Part shown: one piece after another, positions 1 through 7,757 of the stretch
Layout of the letters: each line of letters begins with the position of its first letter
Numbering within the stretch: position 1 is the first letter of the stretch
NCBI GenBank assembly: GCA_027070385.1
Contig: JALXDW010000477.1
Location: 1-10,764 of the forward strand
Reading direction: 5' to 3'
DNA: 10,764 nucleotides
DNA from: Chromatiales bacterium
Lineage (GTDB): Bacteria > Pseudomonadota > Gammaproteobacteria > UBA6429 > Thiohalophilaceae
Translations under genes and position numbers: made by a program
The notes under the pieces: generated by a model
Seen by the model: the letters and a program-made list of their open reading frames with translations, nothing else
What the model was told of the DNA's origin: nothing
Databases searched by the model: none

Positions 1-305
1 GCCATAAATTTTGCAAGAGAGGCAAGGTATAAATCTTTGCCCCAGTGAAAATGCAGAATATCGGCATTAAATTCTTTAAGAATTAAAGCCAGCTTCCTGG
101 CGGCAAACAGCGGTAACCTTTTAAACGACAACGTTAAAGTAGCATAAGAAATTTTTTCTTTTTCCAGAACAGATTGCAGATAACTTCCGGGCGTAACAAC
201 AGCAAAACACTCATGCCCACGCTGTGTAAGCTGCCGAATTTCTTCCAGTGCATAGAGTTCAAGACCACCACGTGAAGGTGACAGACATAAAACCACTATT
301 CGCAT
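1..305 (-). CDS. Glycosyltransferase, GT-B fold (GT4-like), N-terminal part
   Basis: Reading the minus strand from the ATG at 305 gives 101 uninterrupted codons that run off the left edge, so only the N-terminal third or so is present. The protein begins MRIVVLCLSPSRGGLELYAL. A first beta strand followed by a glycine-rich loop (S-R-G-G, residues 11-14) is the usual start of GT-B glycosyltransferases that use nucleotide sugars to build LPS, capsule or other cell-surface glycans. Further on, 'ADILHFHWGKD' (about residues 84-94) fits the strand-loop that ends the first sugar-acceptor segment. A GGGA stretch about 8 bases before the ATG is a possible ribosome binding site. The C-terminal donor-binding half, with the usual E-x7-E motif, lies outside the window, so family GT4 is inferred from the N-terminus only. 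Substrate unknown. Confidence 0.75.
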   Translation of the reverse strand, partial: MRIVVLCLSPSRGGLELYALEEIRQLTQRGHECFAVVTPGSYLQSVLEKEKISYATLTLSFKRLPLFAARKLALILKEFNADILHFHWGKDLYLASLAKFM

Positions 306-320
306 TTTACATATCCCGAA

Positions 321-344
321 TGTACACAAATTAAAAGTGTAACA
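321..344. promoter_or_regulatory. Imperfect palindrome upstream of the glycosyltransferase gene
   Basis: TGTACAC (321-327) and GTGTAACA (337-344) are near-perfect inverted arms around an A/T-only 9-base spacer, lying 16-39 bases upstream of the glycosyltransferase ATG. Position and symmetry suit an operator for a dimeric regulator. I match it to no known consensus, and a chance palindrome in AT-rich DNA is possible. Confidence 0.25.
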
Positions 345-365
345 TGTTTGTTTCCAGCACCACAT

Positions 366-405
366 AAAAAAGGCCGAAGCAATTTATATCACTTCGGCCT
401 TTTTT
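366..405. terminator. Rho-independent terminator downstream of sat (bidirectional)
   Basis: AAAAAAGGCCGAAG (366-379) pairs perfectly with CTTCGGCCTTTTTT (392-405), a 14-bp stem with a 12-base loop. On the minus strand it starts 15 bases after the sat stop codon and ends in a U run, so it should terminate sat and insulate the glycosyltransferase gene from sat transcription. It also has a U tract in the plus direction. Confidence 0.9.
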
Positions 406-419
406 AGCGTGGTTAACTC

Positions 420-1604
420 TTAAAGCGATTGATAATAGTCAATCAGAATTTTAGCCACTTCAGGGCGTGAAAATTCTTTAGGTGGCGCTTCTCCCTTACC
501 TAACATTTCACGTACCTTGGTACCGGATAATAGAACAAAGTCGTCTTTTTCATGATCCGGTGCTTCACACATCATCACAACTTTATTCAGTTTCTTCGAC
601 CAGGCCGTGTGGTCGGCCTTGAAGATTTCAATTTCCAATGCACCTTTTGGCACTTCGTCATCAAAAATGGTTTGTGCATCGAATGCACCGTAGTAGTCAC
701 CCACACCGGCATGGTCACGACCAATAATAAAGTGTGTTGCACCCATGTTTTGACGGAAATAAGCATGCAGTACGGCTTCACGTGGGCCGGCATACAGCAT
801 ATCGAAACCGTAACCGGTTACCATTGCGCTATTAGGTGGGAAGTACAGTTCAACCATTTTGCGGATAGCCGCATCACGTACAGGTGCAGGGATATCACCG
901 GGCTTGAGTTTACCAAGCAACATATGAATCACCAGACCATCACAACCCAAACGTTCCATTGCCATATGACAAAGCTCTTCATGCGCTAAGTGCATCGGGT
1001 TACGTGTCTGGAAAGCAACGATTTTTTTCCAGCCGTGTTCTTTAATCTCATTACGAATTTCAACAGCAGTACGGAATGTATCCGGGAATTCAGTCTGGAA
1101 GTAGCTGAAGTTTAAAACCTGAATCGGGCCTGAAACTGCAATACGCCCCTGGCTGTTAAATGCAGCAACACCGGGGTGTTCCATATCGTCTGTGCGATAA
1201 ACCTTATCGGTCATGATTTTCATTTGCTCATCAGAAACCGTTTCTATCGCTTCAACGTCCATAATAGCAATCACGGGATTACCATCCACATTCGGGTCAC
1301 GCAATGCAATACGTTTTGCATCGGCAATAGCATCGGCATTTTCTAACAGACACATAACGGGTACAGGGAAGAATGAACCGTCTGTCAAAGTCATTTTTTC
1401 TGCGGCACCCATAGCATCCGCAATATTCATAAAACCTTTCAGTGGATTAAAATAACCGCCCCCCATCATGACCGCATTACCGGCCGCTTGTGAACTGATC
1501 ACAACCGATGGCAGTGATTCAGCTTCTTTTGTCAGTTTGTCATGCTCGGCAACGTCATAAACGAAACGTGGTTGTAGCTCGTCAGAGCCTATTGGTTTAA
1601 TCAT
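420..1604 (-). CDS. sat: Sulfate adenylyltransferase (ATP sulfurylase), dissimilatory type
   Basis: This 394-residue enzyme interconverts ATP plus sulfate with APS plus pyrophosphate. In sulfur oxidisers it runs toward ATP and sulfate, as the last step after APS reductase. Visible family motifs are the nucleotide-binding loop QTRNPMHLAHEE (Q199 to E210, with H205 and H208), GRDHAG (295-300), and a C-terminal LLSGTKVREML that matches the family's conserved S-G-T-x-(V/I)-R stretch. There is no fused APS kinase domain and no CysN/CysD architecture; this single-polypeptide form is the one found in dissimilatory sulfur metabolism. The start chosen is the ATG at 1604 (MIKPIGSDELQPRF), which matches the usual N-terminus and has GAGG nine bases upstream. 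An in-frame extension to a GTG at 1661 adds 19 residues that do not resemble the family. The gene is probably monocistronic, ending at the 366-405 terminator. No apr genes are next to it in this window. Confidence 0.95.
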   Translation of the reverse strand: MIKPIGSDELQPRFVYDVAEHDKLTKEAESLPSVVISSQAAGNAVMMGGGYFNPLKGFMNIADAMGAAEKMTLTDGSFFPVPVMCLLENADAIADAKRIALRDPNVDGNPVIAIMDVEAIETVSDEQMKIMTDKVYRTDDMEHPGVAAFNSQGRIAVSGPIQVLNFSYFQTEFPDTFRTAVEIRNEIKEHGWKKIVAFQTRNPMHLAHEELCHMAMERLGCDGLVIHMLLGKLKPGDIPAPVRDAAIRKMVELYFPPNSAMVTGYGFDMLYAGPREAVLHAYFRQNMGATHFIIGRDHAGVGDYYGAFDAQTIFDDEVPKGALEIEIFKADHTAWSKKLNKVVMMCEAPDHEKDDFVLLSGTKVREMLGKGEAPPKEFSRPEVAKILIDYYQSL

Positions 1605-1805
1605 CCTGTGTATCCTCGTTTGTTGGTCACACCCCACCGCTGATACGGCAGCAGGCGACACATTTTTTAAAATTCAGTCAATACTGGAAGGATTCGTTAC
1701 CACAGCTCCAGCATCAATAAAAAAGTACGCCAACTATACAGTACTCTATATACAAGGAATATTAAGGTAATTTATAAGGCTATAGATGTGCTAAGCCTTT
1801 GAATA

Positions 1806-2690
1806 TTAAGGATGTATAAACTCGGCTAATTGCCTGAATTCATCCGAACGGGCACTGCCTTTGCGCCAGACCAGACCAATCTCACGATAACTGTTTTCCT
1901 GCAAGGGCGTCAGTTTGATTTTTGTCCCTCGCAACAAGGCCGAACCCAGTGCCATTTCAGGTAAAAAGGTGATGCCTAAATCACTGTCAACCATTTGAAC
2001 CAAAGTAAATAAACTGCTGGCACTAAAGCGACTGATTTTTTCCGGCTTGCGTAATTTACAGGCTGACAACGCATGATCACGCAAACAATGGCCTTCTTCG
2101 AGCAATAAAATACTCTCGCTATTCAGTTGACTGAATTTATAATTGTCTGGCTTAACCAACTGACTGTTAATCCGACTCGCCAGCATAAATTTGTCTTTAA
2201 ACAAACTGATTTGCTCTGTATTTTTCAGCTCATAAGGCAAAGCAAGCAATAAAATATCCAGTTCACCGGACATCAGCTGATGATAAATTTTCTCGGTCTG
2301 ATCTTCCTTGAAATACAGTTCCAGCTTGGGGAATTGCTTGCGAATTTTAGGCATAACCTTTGGTAGCAAAAACGGGGCAATCGTCGGGATAACCCCCATT
2401 TTAAGTATCCCTGTCAGTGGAGACTGATAATCCCTGGCAATTTCAAGCAGCCCTTCCGCATCTCGTAAACACAACTGTGCCTGTTGAATAATGCGCTGCC
2501 CGATGGCCGTAATGGTGACGCTTTTATTCGTTCGATCAACCAGCTGAACATTCAGCAATGTTTCCAGCTCCTTGATAGCAACACTGAAAGCAGGCTGTGA
2601 AACAAAGCAGGCTTTAGCCGCTTTGCCAAAATGCCTGGTTTCATTCAACATCACTAAATAGCGTAACTGTTTTATTGTTGGTAGATGCAT
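1806..2690 (-). CDS. oxyR: LysR-family hydrogen peroxide sensor OxyR
   Basis: A 294-residue LysR-type regulator. The N-terminal winged HTH (about residues 1-60) contains HFGKAAKACFVSQPAFSVAI, and an effector-binding domain of the periplasmic-binding-protein fold follows. The decisive feature is EEGHCLRDHALSAC: Cys202 and Cys211 are nine residues apart within G-H-C-L-R-D, exactly like Cys199 and Cys208 of E. coli OxyR, which form the H2O2-induced disulfide. The C-terminal EIGLVWRKGS also resembles OxyR. The start chosen is the ATG at 2690, which gives the family's N-terminus; a TTG at 2747 would add 19 hydrophobic residues and lies inside the operator. The Shine-Dalgarno sequence is weak. The gene is divergent from the peroxiredoxin-glutaredoxin gene across a 134-base intergenic region holding a tandem OxyR site, so OxyR probably represses itself and activates its neighbour. 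Confidence 0.93.
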   Translation of the reverse strand: MHLPTIKQLRYLVMLNETRHFGKAAKACFVSQPAFSVAIKELETLLNVQLVDRTNKSVTITAIGQRIIQQAQLCLRDAEGLLEIARDYQSPLTGILKMGVIPTIAPFLLPKVMPKIRKQFPKLELYFKEDQTEKIYHQLMSGELDILLLALPYELKNTEQISLFKDKFMLASRINSQLVKPDNYKFSQLNSESILLLEEGHCLRDHALSACKLRKPEKISRFSASSLFTLVQMVDSDLGITFLPEMALGSALLRGTKIKLTPLQENSYREIGLVWRKGSARSDEFRQLAEFIHP

Positions 2691-2711
2691 AAAATTCAGC
2701 CCATTACATCG

Positions 2712-2748
2712 ATAGTTTAAATATATCAATATAATAGATTTAATCAAA
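2712..2748. promoter_or_regulatory. Tandem OxyR operator between oxyR and prx-grx
   Basis: The OxyR consensus is two ATAGnTnnnAnCTAT elements separated by 7 bases. Here 2712-2726 reads ATAGTTTAAATATAT (9 of 10 defined positions match) and 2734-2748 reads ATAGATTTAATCAAA (8 of 10). The gap, 2727-2733, is exactly 7 bases. The match, the spacing and the position between oxyR and a peroxidase gene make this a strong prediction. The site covers the whole oxyR promoter and ends directly before the prx-grx -35. Confidence 0.8.
2720..2747 (-). promoter_or_regulatory. oxyR promoter overlapping the OxyR operator
   Basis: On the minus strand, -35 TTGATT (2747-2742) and -10 TATATT (2725-2720) are separated by 16 bases. 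They match the sigma-70 consensus at 4/6 and 5/6 positions. Transcription would start near 2713, about 20 bases before the oxyR ATG. The promoter lies entirely inside the operator, which predicts autorepression, as known for E. coli oxyR. Confidence 0.55.
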
Positions 2749-2777
2749 TTTATTTATCATTAAATAACCCCTAAAAT
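2749..2777 (+). promoter_or_regulatory. OxyR-activated promoter of prx-grx
   Basis: A weak -35 TTTATT (2749-2754, 3/6) and a good -10 TAAAAT (2772-2777, 5/6) are separated by 17 bases. The -35 begins one base after the OxyR operator. A poor -35 abutting the activator site is the arrangement expected where OxyR recruits RNA polymerase. Transcription would start near 2784, giving a leader of about 40 bases. Confidence 0.5.
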
Positions 2778-2824
2778 GCTTTTCATCCGTTAATTAATCA
2801 TTATCAAAACAGAGGTAAAATACG

Positions 2825-3562
2825 ATGTTAAGCAATAAAGAAGGTCAAAAAATCCCCAGTGTTACATTCCACACCCGTGACAATAACGAATGGAAAGATG
2901 TCACAACCGATGAACTTTTTGCCAATAAAACCGTGGTGGTATTCAGCTTGCCGGGTGCATTCACACCAACCTGCTCATCCAGCCACTTGCCACGTTATAA
3001 TGAACTGGCAAAAACATTTCACGCTAATGGTGTTGACGATATTATTTGTATTTCGGTCAACGACACTTTTGTGATGAATGCCTGGAAACAGGATCAAGAT
3101 GCAGACAACATAACCATTATCCCGGATGGAAATGGTGAATTCACTCGTGGTATGGACATGTTGGTCGACAAGAGTGACCTGGGCTTTGGTGAACGTTCAT
3201 GGCGCTATTCCATGCTGGTTAAAAACGGCGTGATTGAGAAAATGTTCATTGAAGACAATGTCCCCGGTGACCCGTTTGAAGTGTCGGATGCCGATACCAT
3301 GCTGGAGTACATTAATCCGGCAGCTAAAAAACCCGATACGATCAGCATGTTTACCAAAAAAGACTGCCCACATTGTGCGCGTGCCAAGCAATTATTGGAT
3401 GAGCAAGGTCTGGACTATGAAGTGATTGAATTGAATAAAAATATCACTGAAAAAAGTCTGAAAACCATTACCGGTGAAAACACGGTGCCACAAATCTATA
3501 TTAATGGCCAACATATTGGTGGTGCAGAGGCATTAGCCGCTTATTTCAACAAAGCAGCATAA
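2825..3562 (+). CDS. Hybrid peroxiredoxin (Prx5 type)-glutaredoxin
   Basis: A 245-residue fusion enzyme that reduces hydrogen peroxide and alkyl hydroperoxides with glutathione, its own glutaredoxin domain recycling the peroxidase domain. Residues 1 to about 165 are a Prx5-type thioredoxin fold: PGAFTPTCSSSHLPRY carries the peroxidatic Cys50, and Arg127 in RSWRYSM fits the conserved active-site arginine. After a short linker (NPAAKKPDT), residues about 172-245 are a glutaredoxin with active site C181-P-H-C184, the cis-proline motif TVPQIYING and the GG of the glutathione site. The best-known relative is the Haemophilus influenzae hybrid Prx5, also encoded beside oxyR. AGAGG eight bases before the ATG supports the start. 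Likely OxyR-activated through the operator at 2712-2748. No secretion signal, so cytoplasmic. CPHC instead of the commoner CPYC is a modest variation. Confidence 0.95.
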   Translation: MLSNKEGQKIPSVTFHTRDNNEWKDVTTDELFANKTVVVFSLPGAFTPTCSSSHLPRYNELAKTFHANGVDDIICISVNDTFVMNAWKQDQDADNITIIPDGNGEFTRGMDMLVDKSDLGFGERSWRYSMLVKNGVIEKMFIEDNVPGDPFEVSDADTMLEYINPAAKKPDTISMFTKKDCPHCARAKQLLDEQGLDYEVIELNKNITEKSLKTITGENTVPQIYINGQHIGGAEALAAYFNKAA

Positions 3563-3570
3563 ACCAAAAA

Positions 3571-3596
3571 AGTAGCTCGGCTTCAGCCGGGCTACT
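3571..3596. repeat. GTAG-headed hairpin after prx-grx (terminator or REP-like)
   Basis: AGTAGCTCGGC (3571-3581) pairs with GCCGGGCTACT (3586-3596) around a TTCA loop: 11 pairs, one of them T-G. It begins 8 bases after the prx-grx stop codon, so it probably ends that transcript. However, its six-base A run is on the left (3566-3571) and no T run follows on the right, so as an intrinsic terminator it points to the minus strand, where no gene needs it. The GTAG head with an imperfect palindrome also resembles REP elements. Only one copy is visible in the window. Confidence 0.55.
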
Positions 3597-3688
3597 CACT
3601 TACAAAATACATGGAAATAACGGCTTCAATTATAAATATTGAGCCATTTTCCTAAATTACCCCGTCTTTCAGCCGATAATATTGGAGT

Positions 3689-6421
3689 ATGGTATTCACA
3701 GAAATAAACAAACCTCACACCAAAATACTGAACTATCTGCCAGTCATTCTTCTTGGCGTGTTGCTATTATTTTTTGTTCAAATCCAGTACCAGAACCATA
3801 TTGAAGGTTTAAAATCTGACTACATTAAGGAGCAACACCAGCTTGCTCTCAACGTGCAACACCGTGTGCAATCCAAATTCAGCCAGCTTTATCAAAGCTT
3901 GCGTACCATTGCTCGCTTACCCGGGGTACGCAAACTTCACGAGAATCATCACCGTTTATCTCCGGACTCACTTACCACCATCCAGGAAATTTATAACAAC
4001 CTGGTACAAAATATTTCCCTGTCTGAAATTTATATTCTGCAGGAAAATTTTTCTCTCACGGCTCCCAATATAAAGAACCGGACACCTCTTTATATGTTTG
4101 ATCACTTTATTGTTAATCAACCCACAACCGGTAATATTGATAAAACTGCATCCTCTTCACCACTTGAAGAAACAGAAATTTATGAATACCATTTACTTGA
4201 ACAACAGATGAACTGGTTTAAACAACAGTGGCCAAACATTAATAAGATTGCACAGTTAAATTACCCTGCTATCAGTGGAGAAGAAGTAATTACCTGTGAT
4301 AATAGTATGCTTAAACCCGATAAAATTGATGACGCTGATCGTTCAGGTATAGTGTATTCACTTCCCTATTATTCTGATAATAGCGGACATTTTGAGGGAC
4401 TTATATCAGGTATCATTCTCACTCAGCAGTTAAAAGATTTACTACCAGGCAATACCTATGTGTTGCAAAACATGGACTACCAATATCAAATTACTCCACG
4501 AAAAACAGGGCCATGGCAGATTTCAACAAAATATCTGAAAAACAATATTCGTAATCCGGCATTAATTTATTCTGAAACATTAAAACTCGACATTACTGAT
4601 GGCCCTTCAAAATGGCATCTGTGGGCTGGAGCCAGCAATGACAAATTCTGGAATAGTCCTGCTGCTCTTTCTGAACAGCGTTTATATTATTATTCTTTTC
4701 TGGCTGTTTTTATTCTGACATTCTGCATTGTTATTATTCGTTACTATCAACTAAAACGCCAATGCCAGCTCCGCCACCATAATTTAATTCTCGAGGAACA
4801 GGTTGCCCAGCGCACCCTTGAACTCAACCAAGCTACTCAAAAAGCAATGGAGTCAACAAAAGCAAAAAGTGAATTCCTGGCGAATATGAGCCATGAAATT
4901 CGTACTCCGATGAATGGTGTACTCGGCATGACCGAGATTCTTCTCGACACTAGGTTAACCAGCAAACAAAAACATTTTGTTGATACCATTTACCGTTCAG
5001 GGAAAGCACTGCTTGTTATTATTAATGATATTCTCGACTTTTCAAAAATCGAAGCTGGAAAGCTTATTCTGGAACAATATGACTTTAACCTGCACGAAAT
5101 GATTGAGGATGTTGTAGATCTGCTAAAAGACAAAGCACATGAAAAAGGGCTTGAGATTTACGCTAAAATTCCATCCGACCTTCCTAAAAGAGTTATTGGT
5201 GATGAGGGACGCTTACGTCAAATCCTGATTAACCTGACAGGCAACGCCATCAAGTTTACTTCCAAAGGTGAAGTTCTTGTTAAGGTTGAACAAAAAGCGG
5301 TAACCCGGAATAGTATTGAATTGTATTTTGAAGTCATTGATACCGGTATTGGTATACCTGAAAAAGCTCAACGAACCATATTTGATTCCTTCTCTCAAGC
5401 AGATAGCTCGACAACACGTCAATATGGCGGCACCGGACTGGGATTAAGTATCAGCAAGCAACTCAGTCAACTCATGCAGGGGGATATCGGTATTATATCC
5501 ACACCCGGCAAAGGCTCAACATTCTGGTTTAGCGTTAAACTTGAATATAACCCCGATGTCCAAGACAAGAAAGTTTCGGAAAAAAACACTTTGCAAAATA
5601 AAACCGTGCTCATTGTTGATGACCACCCCACCAATCTTGAAATTCTGGAAAATAAAATGCAGCATTGGGGAATGCACACCCTTCTCGCAAACGATGCACA
5701 ACAAGCGTTTGATATCCTGGAGAAACAAACAGCAAAATCTGTCGATTTGATTATTACAGATATGATGATGCCCAATATGAACGGTATTGAGTTCTCCCGC
5801 AAACTTCATAACGACCCGAATTTTACCCGGATACCCAAAATTATACTGAGTTCCATCGCAGAAGATATCGATAAACAACAATTAGAACAAATAGGGGTTT
5901 ACCATTTATTAACCAAACCGGTACGCATGAACATTTTATATGACACTCTTTGTCAGACACTTAACAAAACACACAAACCCCAAGCCAGCAAAAAAGAACC
6001 ATCCATATTAACCCCCAGGCTCAACCTGAATGTACTGTTGGCAGAAGATAATAAGGTGAACCAGCTGGTGGCCTCAACCGTACTTGAAAAGCTGGGGTGT
6101 ACGGTTGAAATCACTGAAGATGGAAAACAAACGATTGAATTATTAAAGCAAAAAAACTTCGATGTCGTGTTGATGGACTGTCAGATGCCGGTAATGGATG
6201 GTTACACCGCAACCAAACTCATTCGTCAAAATGAACAACAACTTAAAACAAACCCCATCCCGATCATTGCGCTGACGGCCAATGCCATGGAAGGTGATCG
6301 TGAAAAATGCCTTGCTGCTGGCATGGATGAATACCTGGTAAAACCCTTTACCCAGGAACAATTATCGTCTATATTGCTCCGGTTTTTTCCGCGAGTTAAA
6401 CACAACAGCACCCAACTGTAA
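3689..6421 (+). CDS. Membrane hybrid sensor histidine kinase with two receiver domains
   Basis: A 910-residue inner-membrane sensor. TM1 spans about residues 14-33 and TM2 about 335-355. They bracket a periplasmic region of roughly 300 residues whose start ([14 protein letters not shown]) looks Cache-like, which is inference. A short coiled segment (about 365-390) leads to HisKA with phospho-acceptor His402 in [10 protein letters not shown]. The ATPase domain has N-box Asn519, G1 D551-T-G-I-G-I-P and G2 GGTGLGL (580-586). Receiver 1 has D644/D645, phospho-acceptor D691 and K743. Receiver 2 has E786/D787, D830 and K885. All key residues are intact. There is no HPt domain and no response regulator in the window, so the phosphorelay partner is elsewhere. 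The ATG at 3689 is the first possible start (in-frame stop at 3677), but GGAG lies only one base before it, a poor spacing. A TATAAA at 3631-3636 could be a -10. Ligand unknown. Confidence 0.95.
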   Translation: MVFTEINKPHTKILNYLPVILLGVLLLFFVQIQYQNHIEGLKSDYIKEQHQLALNVQHRVQSKFSQLYQSLRTIARLPGVRKLHENHHRLSPDSLTTIQEIYNNLVQNISLSEIYILQENFSLTAPNIKNRTPLYMFDHFIVNQPTTGNIDKTASSSPLEETEIYEYHLLEQQMNWFKQQWPNINKIAQLNYPAISGEEVITCDNSMLKPDKIDDADRSGIVYSLPYYSDNSGHFEGLISGIILTQQLKDLLPGNTYVLQNMDYQYQITPRKTGPWQISTKYLKNNIRNPALIYSETLKLDITDGPSKWHLWAGASNDKFWNSPAALSEQRLYYYSFLAVFILTFCIVIIRYYQLKRQCQLRHHNLILEEQVAQRTLELNQATQKAMESTKAKSEFLANMSHEIRTPMNGVLGMTEILLDTRLTSKQKHFVDTIYRSGKALLVIINDILDFSKIEAGKLILEQYDFNLHEMIEDVVDLLKDKAHEKGLEIYAKIPSDLPKRVIGDEGRLRQILINLTGNAIKFTSKGEVLVKVEQKAVTRNSIELYFEVIDTGIGIPEKAQRTIFDSFSQADSSTTRQYGGTGLGLSISKQLSQLMQGDIGIISTPGKGSTFWFSVKLEYNPDVQDKKVSEKNTLQNKTVLIVDDHPTNLEILENKMQHWGMHTLLANDAQQAFDILEKQTAKSVDLIITDMMMPNMNGIEFSRKLHNDPNFTRIPKIILSSIAEDIDKQQLEQIGVYHLLTKPVRMNILYDTLCQTLNKTHKPQASKKEPSILTPRLNLNVLLAEDNKVNQLVASTVLEKLGCTVEITEDGKQTIELLKQKNFDVVLMDCQMPVMDGYTATKLIRQNEQQLKTNPIPIIALTANAMEGDREKCLAAGMDEYLVKPFTQEQLSSILLRFFPRVKHNSTQL

Positions 6422-6451
6422 CACCCCCCTTATTATACCCTGGAATAAGCA

Positions 6452-7585
6452 ATGTCTTGGCTACGTTTACCCCTTATCATTTTCGCTTTATGTTTTATCA
6501 CTACAAATGTATTTGCAACAAATGATGAGCTTGAACCTCGCCACGGCACCATCAAATCCTCTCATGCACTGTCAATAGAAGGTGGCTTTACCAGTATTGC
6601 GCAAGTCACATCGGATAATCGCATACAAGATGAATGGCTAACATCCTTTGATTTACTCACTGTTTTAAAAAAAGGAAACAGTGAATGGTTTTTATTTGTT
6701 GAAGGTAATACCAGCCCCCGCATTGATGGGGTATCGTTAACCATTAGTGAAGCGAACAATGATGCCGGCTCGGCAACTGACAAGGATAACAAGGGGCGTT
6801 TTCAGGTTTCAGAATTGCATTACTCTTTTCCCTTTCAGCAAGGTCGTGTCAATATCGGGTTGATTAATCCCGCTGGCAATATTGATGGCAGCGAGATTGC
6901 AAATGATGAAACCAGCCAGTTTATATCAACTGTTCTGGTTAACAACCCCACCATTGACTTACCGGATTACGCAATCGGGGCCGCATTCAATTATGAGTTT
7001 CAATCAAAGCTGGCCGTCACCTTGCTCTTGTCCAGCTCACACGGTCTGGCCGACAACCCCGATAAATCCTACTCACAACTTGTGGATGTGAATGCAACAG
7101 GCAAAGGTTCTTTTATTGCCGCAGAATTCCATAGCCATCATTGGGGTATGGATATCCGTGCCGGGCTCTGGCGAAATTCATCAGATCATGCCTATCTGGA
7201 TGGACGTACCGGAAACACATCGAATAACGGCTTTTATACTTCTATTGATGGCAAAGTTAGAAAGGGCAAATGGAATATACGCTTCGGCCTTGCCGATAAG
7301 GAAGTCTCACAAGCGGCACAATTTCTAAGTGCTGCCGTTGAATATCCTATTTTGACCACGACCTTAGGTATTGGTGTTGCAAAAACCACACTCTCTGACA
7401 GTGGCCGTAATACCGGCGAGGGCGATACCAGCGTTGCCGAAATTTATGCCCATCATGCCTTATCAAATACATTTCATTTCACACCCGTTGTGCAATGGGT
7501 GAGTAATAGCGGTTTTGACCAGTCAAATAGCCGTTACGATGCCAATTTAACTATTTATAGCTTGCGTATTGGCTACACATTCTGA
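6452..7585 (+). CDS. Outer-membrane beta-barrel protein, porin-like (possibly OprB-related)
   Basis: A 377-residue secreted protein. The N-terminus (MSWLRLPLIIFALCF...) is a Sec signal peptide with likely cleavage after V-F-A (residues 20-22). The mature part alternates polar and hydrophobic residues, is rich in aromatics and Gly/Asn/Asp, and ends in YSLRIGYTF. A C-terminal Phe after an amphipathic strand is the signature used by the BAM machinery. The central segment INPAGNIDGSEIANDETSQF followed by LVNNPTIDLPDYAIG resembles carbohydrate-selective porins of the OprB type, but I am not certain of the family and the transported solute is unknown. There are no cysteines after the signal peptide. 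The gene starts 30 bases after the hybrid-kinase stop with GGAA upstream and no terminator between, so the two are probably co-transcribed. The barrel could be an output of the kinase or help deliver its ligand to the periplasm; both are inference. Confidence 0.8.
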   Translation: MSWLRLPLIIFALCFITTNVFATNDELEPRHGTIKSSHALSIEGGFTSIAQVTSDNRIQDEWLTSFDLLTVLKKGNSEWFLFVEGNTSPRIDGVSLTISEANNDAGSATDKDNKGRFQVSELHYSFPFQQGRVNIGLINPAGNIDGSEIANDETSQFISTVLVNNPTIDLPDYAIGAAFNYEFQSKLAVTLLLSSSHGLADNPDKSYSQLVDVNATGKGSFIAAEFHSHHWGMDIRAGLWRNSSDHAYLDGRTGNTSNNGFYTSIDGKVRKGKWNIRFGLADKEVSQAAQFLSAAVEYPILTTTLGIGVAKTTLSDSGRNTGEGDTSVAEIYAHHALSNTFHFTPVVQWVSNSGFDQSNSRYDANLTIYSLRIGYTF

Positions 7586-7663
7586 AAAACAATAGAAAAC
7601 AATATGTTACAAACAGATGACTTTTCCAGATAGTTCCCCCATTGATGCAAACCCAATCCCGAT

Positions 7664-7689
7664 TTTAGGGTATAATACGTCACCCTGAA
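7664..7689 (+). promoter_or_regulatory. Likely -10 box within an inverted repeat upstream of the YkgJ-type gene
   Basis: A perfect TATAAT (7671-7676) lies about 80 bases before the YkgJ-type ATG. No convincing -35 is seen at 16-18 bases (CAAACC at 17). The box is inside an inverted repeat, TTTAGGGT (7664-7671) and ACCCTGAA (7682-7689), with 7 of 8 Watson-Crick pairs plus one T-G and a 10-base centre. A poor -35 with a palindrome over -10/+1 would fit a regulated promoter. This is the only promoter I can propose between the barrel gene and this gene. Confidence 0.4.
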
Positions 7690-7757
7690 TTTTCTTTATC
7701 TGGTAAGTCCTGACATAGCCAGGCACAGTGACAGTTGCATTAACGAGATTAAAAACT

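Noticed and set aside
552..989. Long plus-strand frame of 145 codons inside sat
   Set aside because: It is antisense to the conserved core of sat, has a Cys/His/Thr-rich composition typical of a shadow frame, and resembles no family.
1605..1661. N-terminal extension of sat to a GTG at 1661
   Set aside because: The 19 added residues do not fit the family, and the ATG at 1604 has a good ribosome binding site.
1776..1799. AAGGCT/AGCCTT hairpin as an oxyR terminator
   Set aside because: Only a 6-bp stem with a 12-base loop and no T run in the minus direction.
2691..2747. N-terminal extension of oxyR to a TTG at 2747
   Set aside because: It would place the coding start inside the OxyR operator and the -35 box; the ATG at 2690 gives the usual OxyR N-terminus.
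5467..5881. Minus-strand frames of 111 and 121 codons inside the hybrid kinase
   Set aside because: Both are antisense to the intact first receiver and ATPase domains and to each other; no family resemblance.
7728..7757. GTG start at 7728 for the YkgJ-type gene
   Set aside because: The ATG at 7758 has a plausible ribosome binding site and starts a normal N-terminus; the extra ten residues add nothing recognisable.
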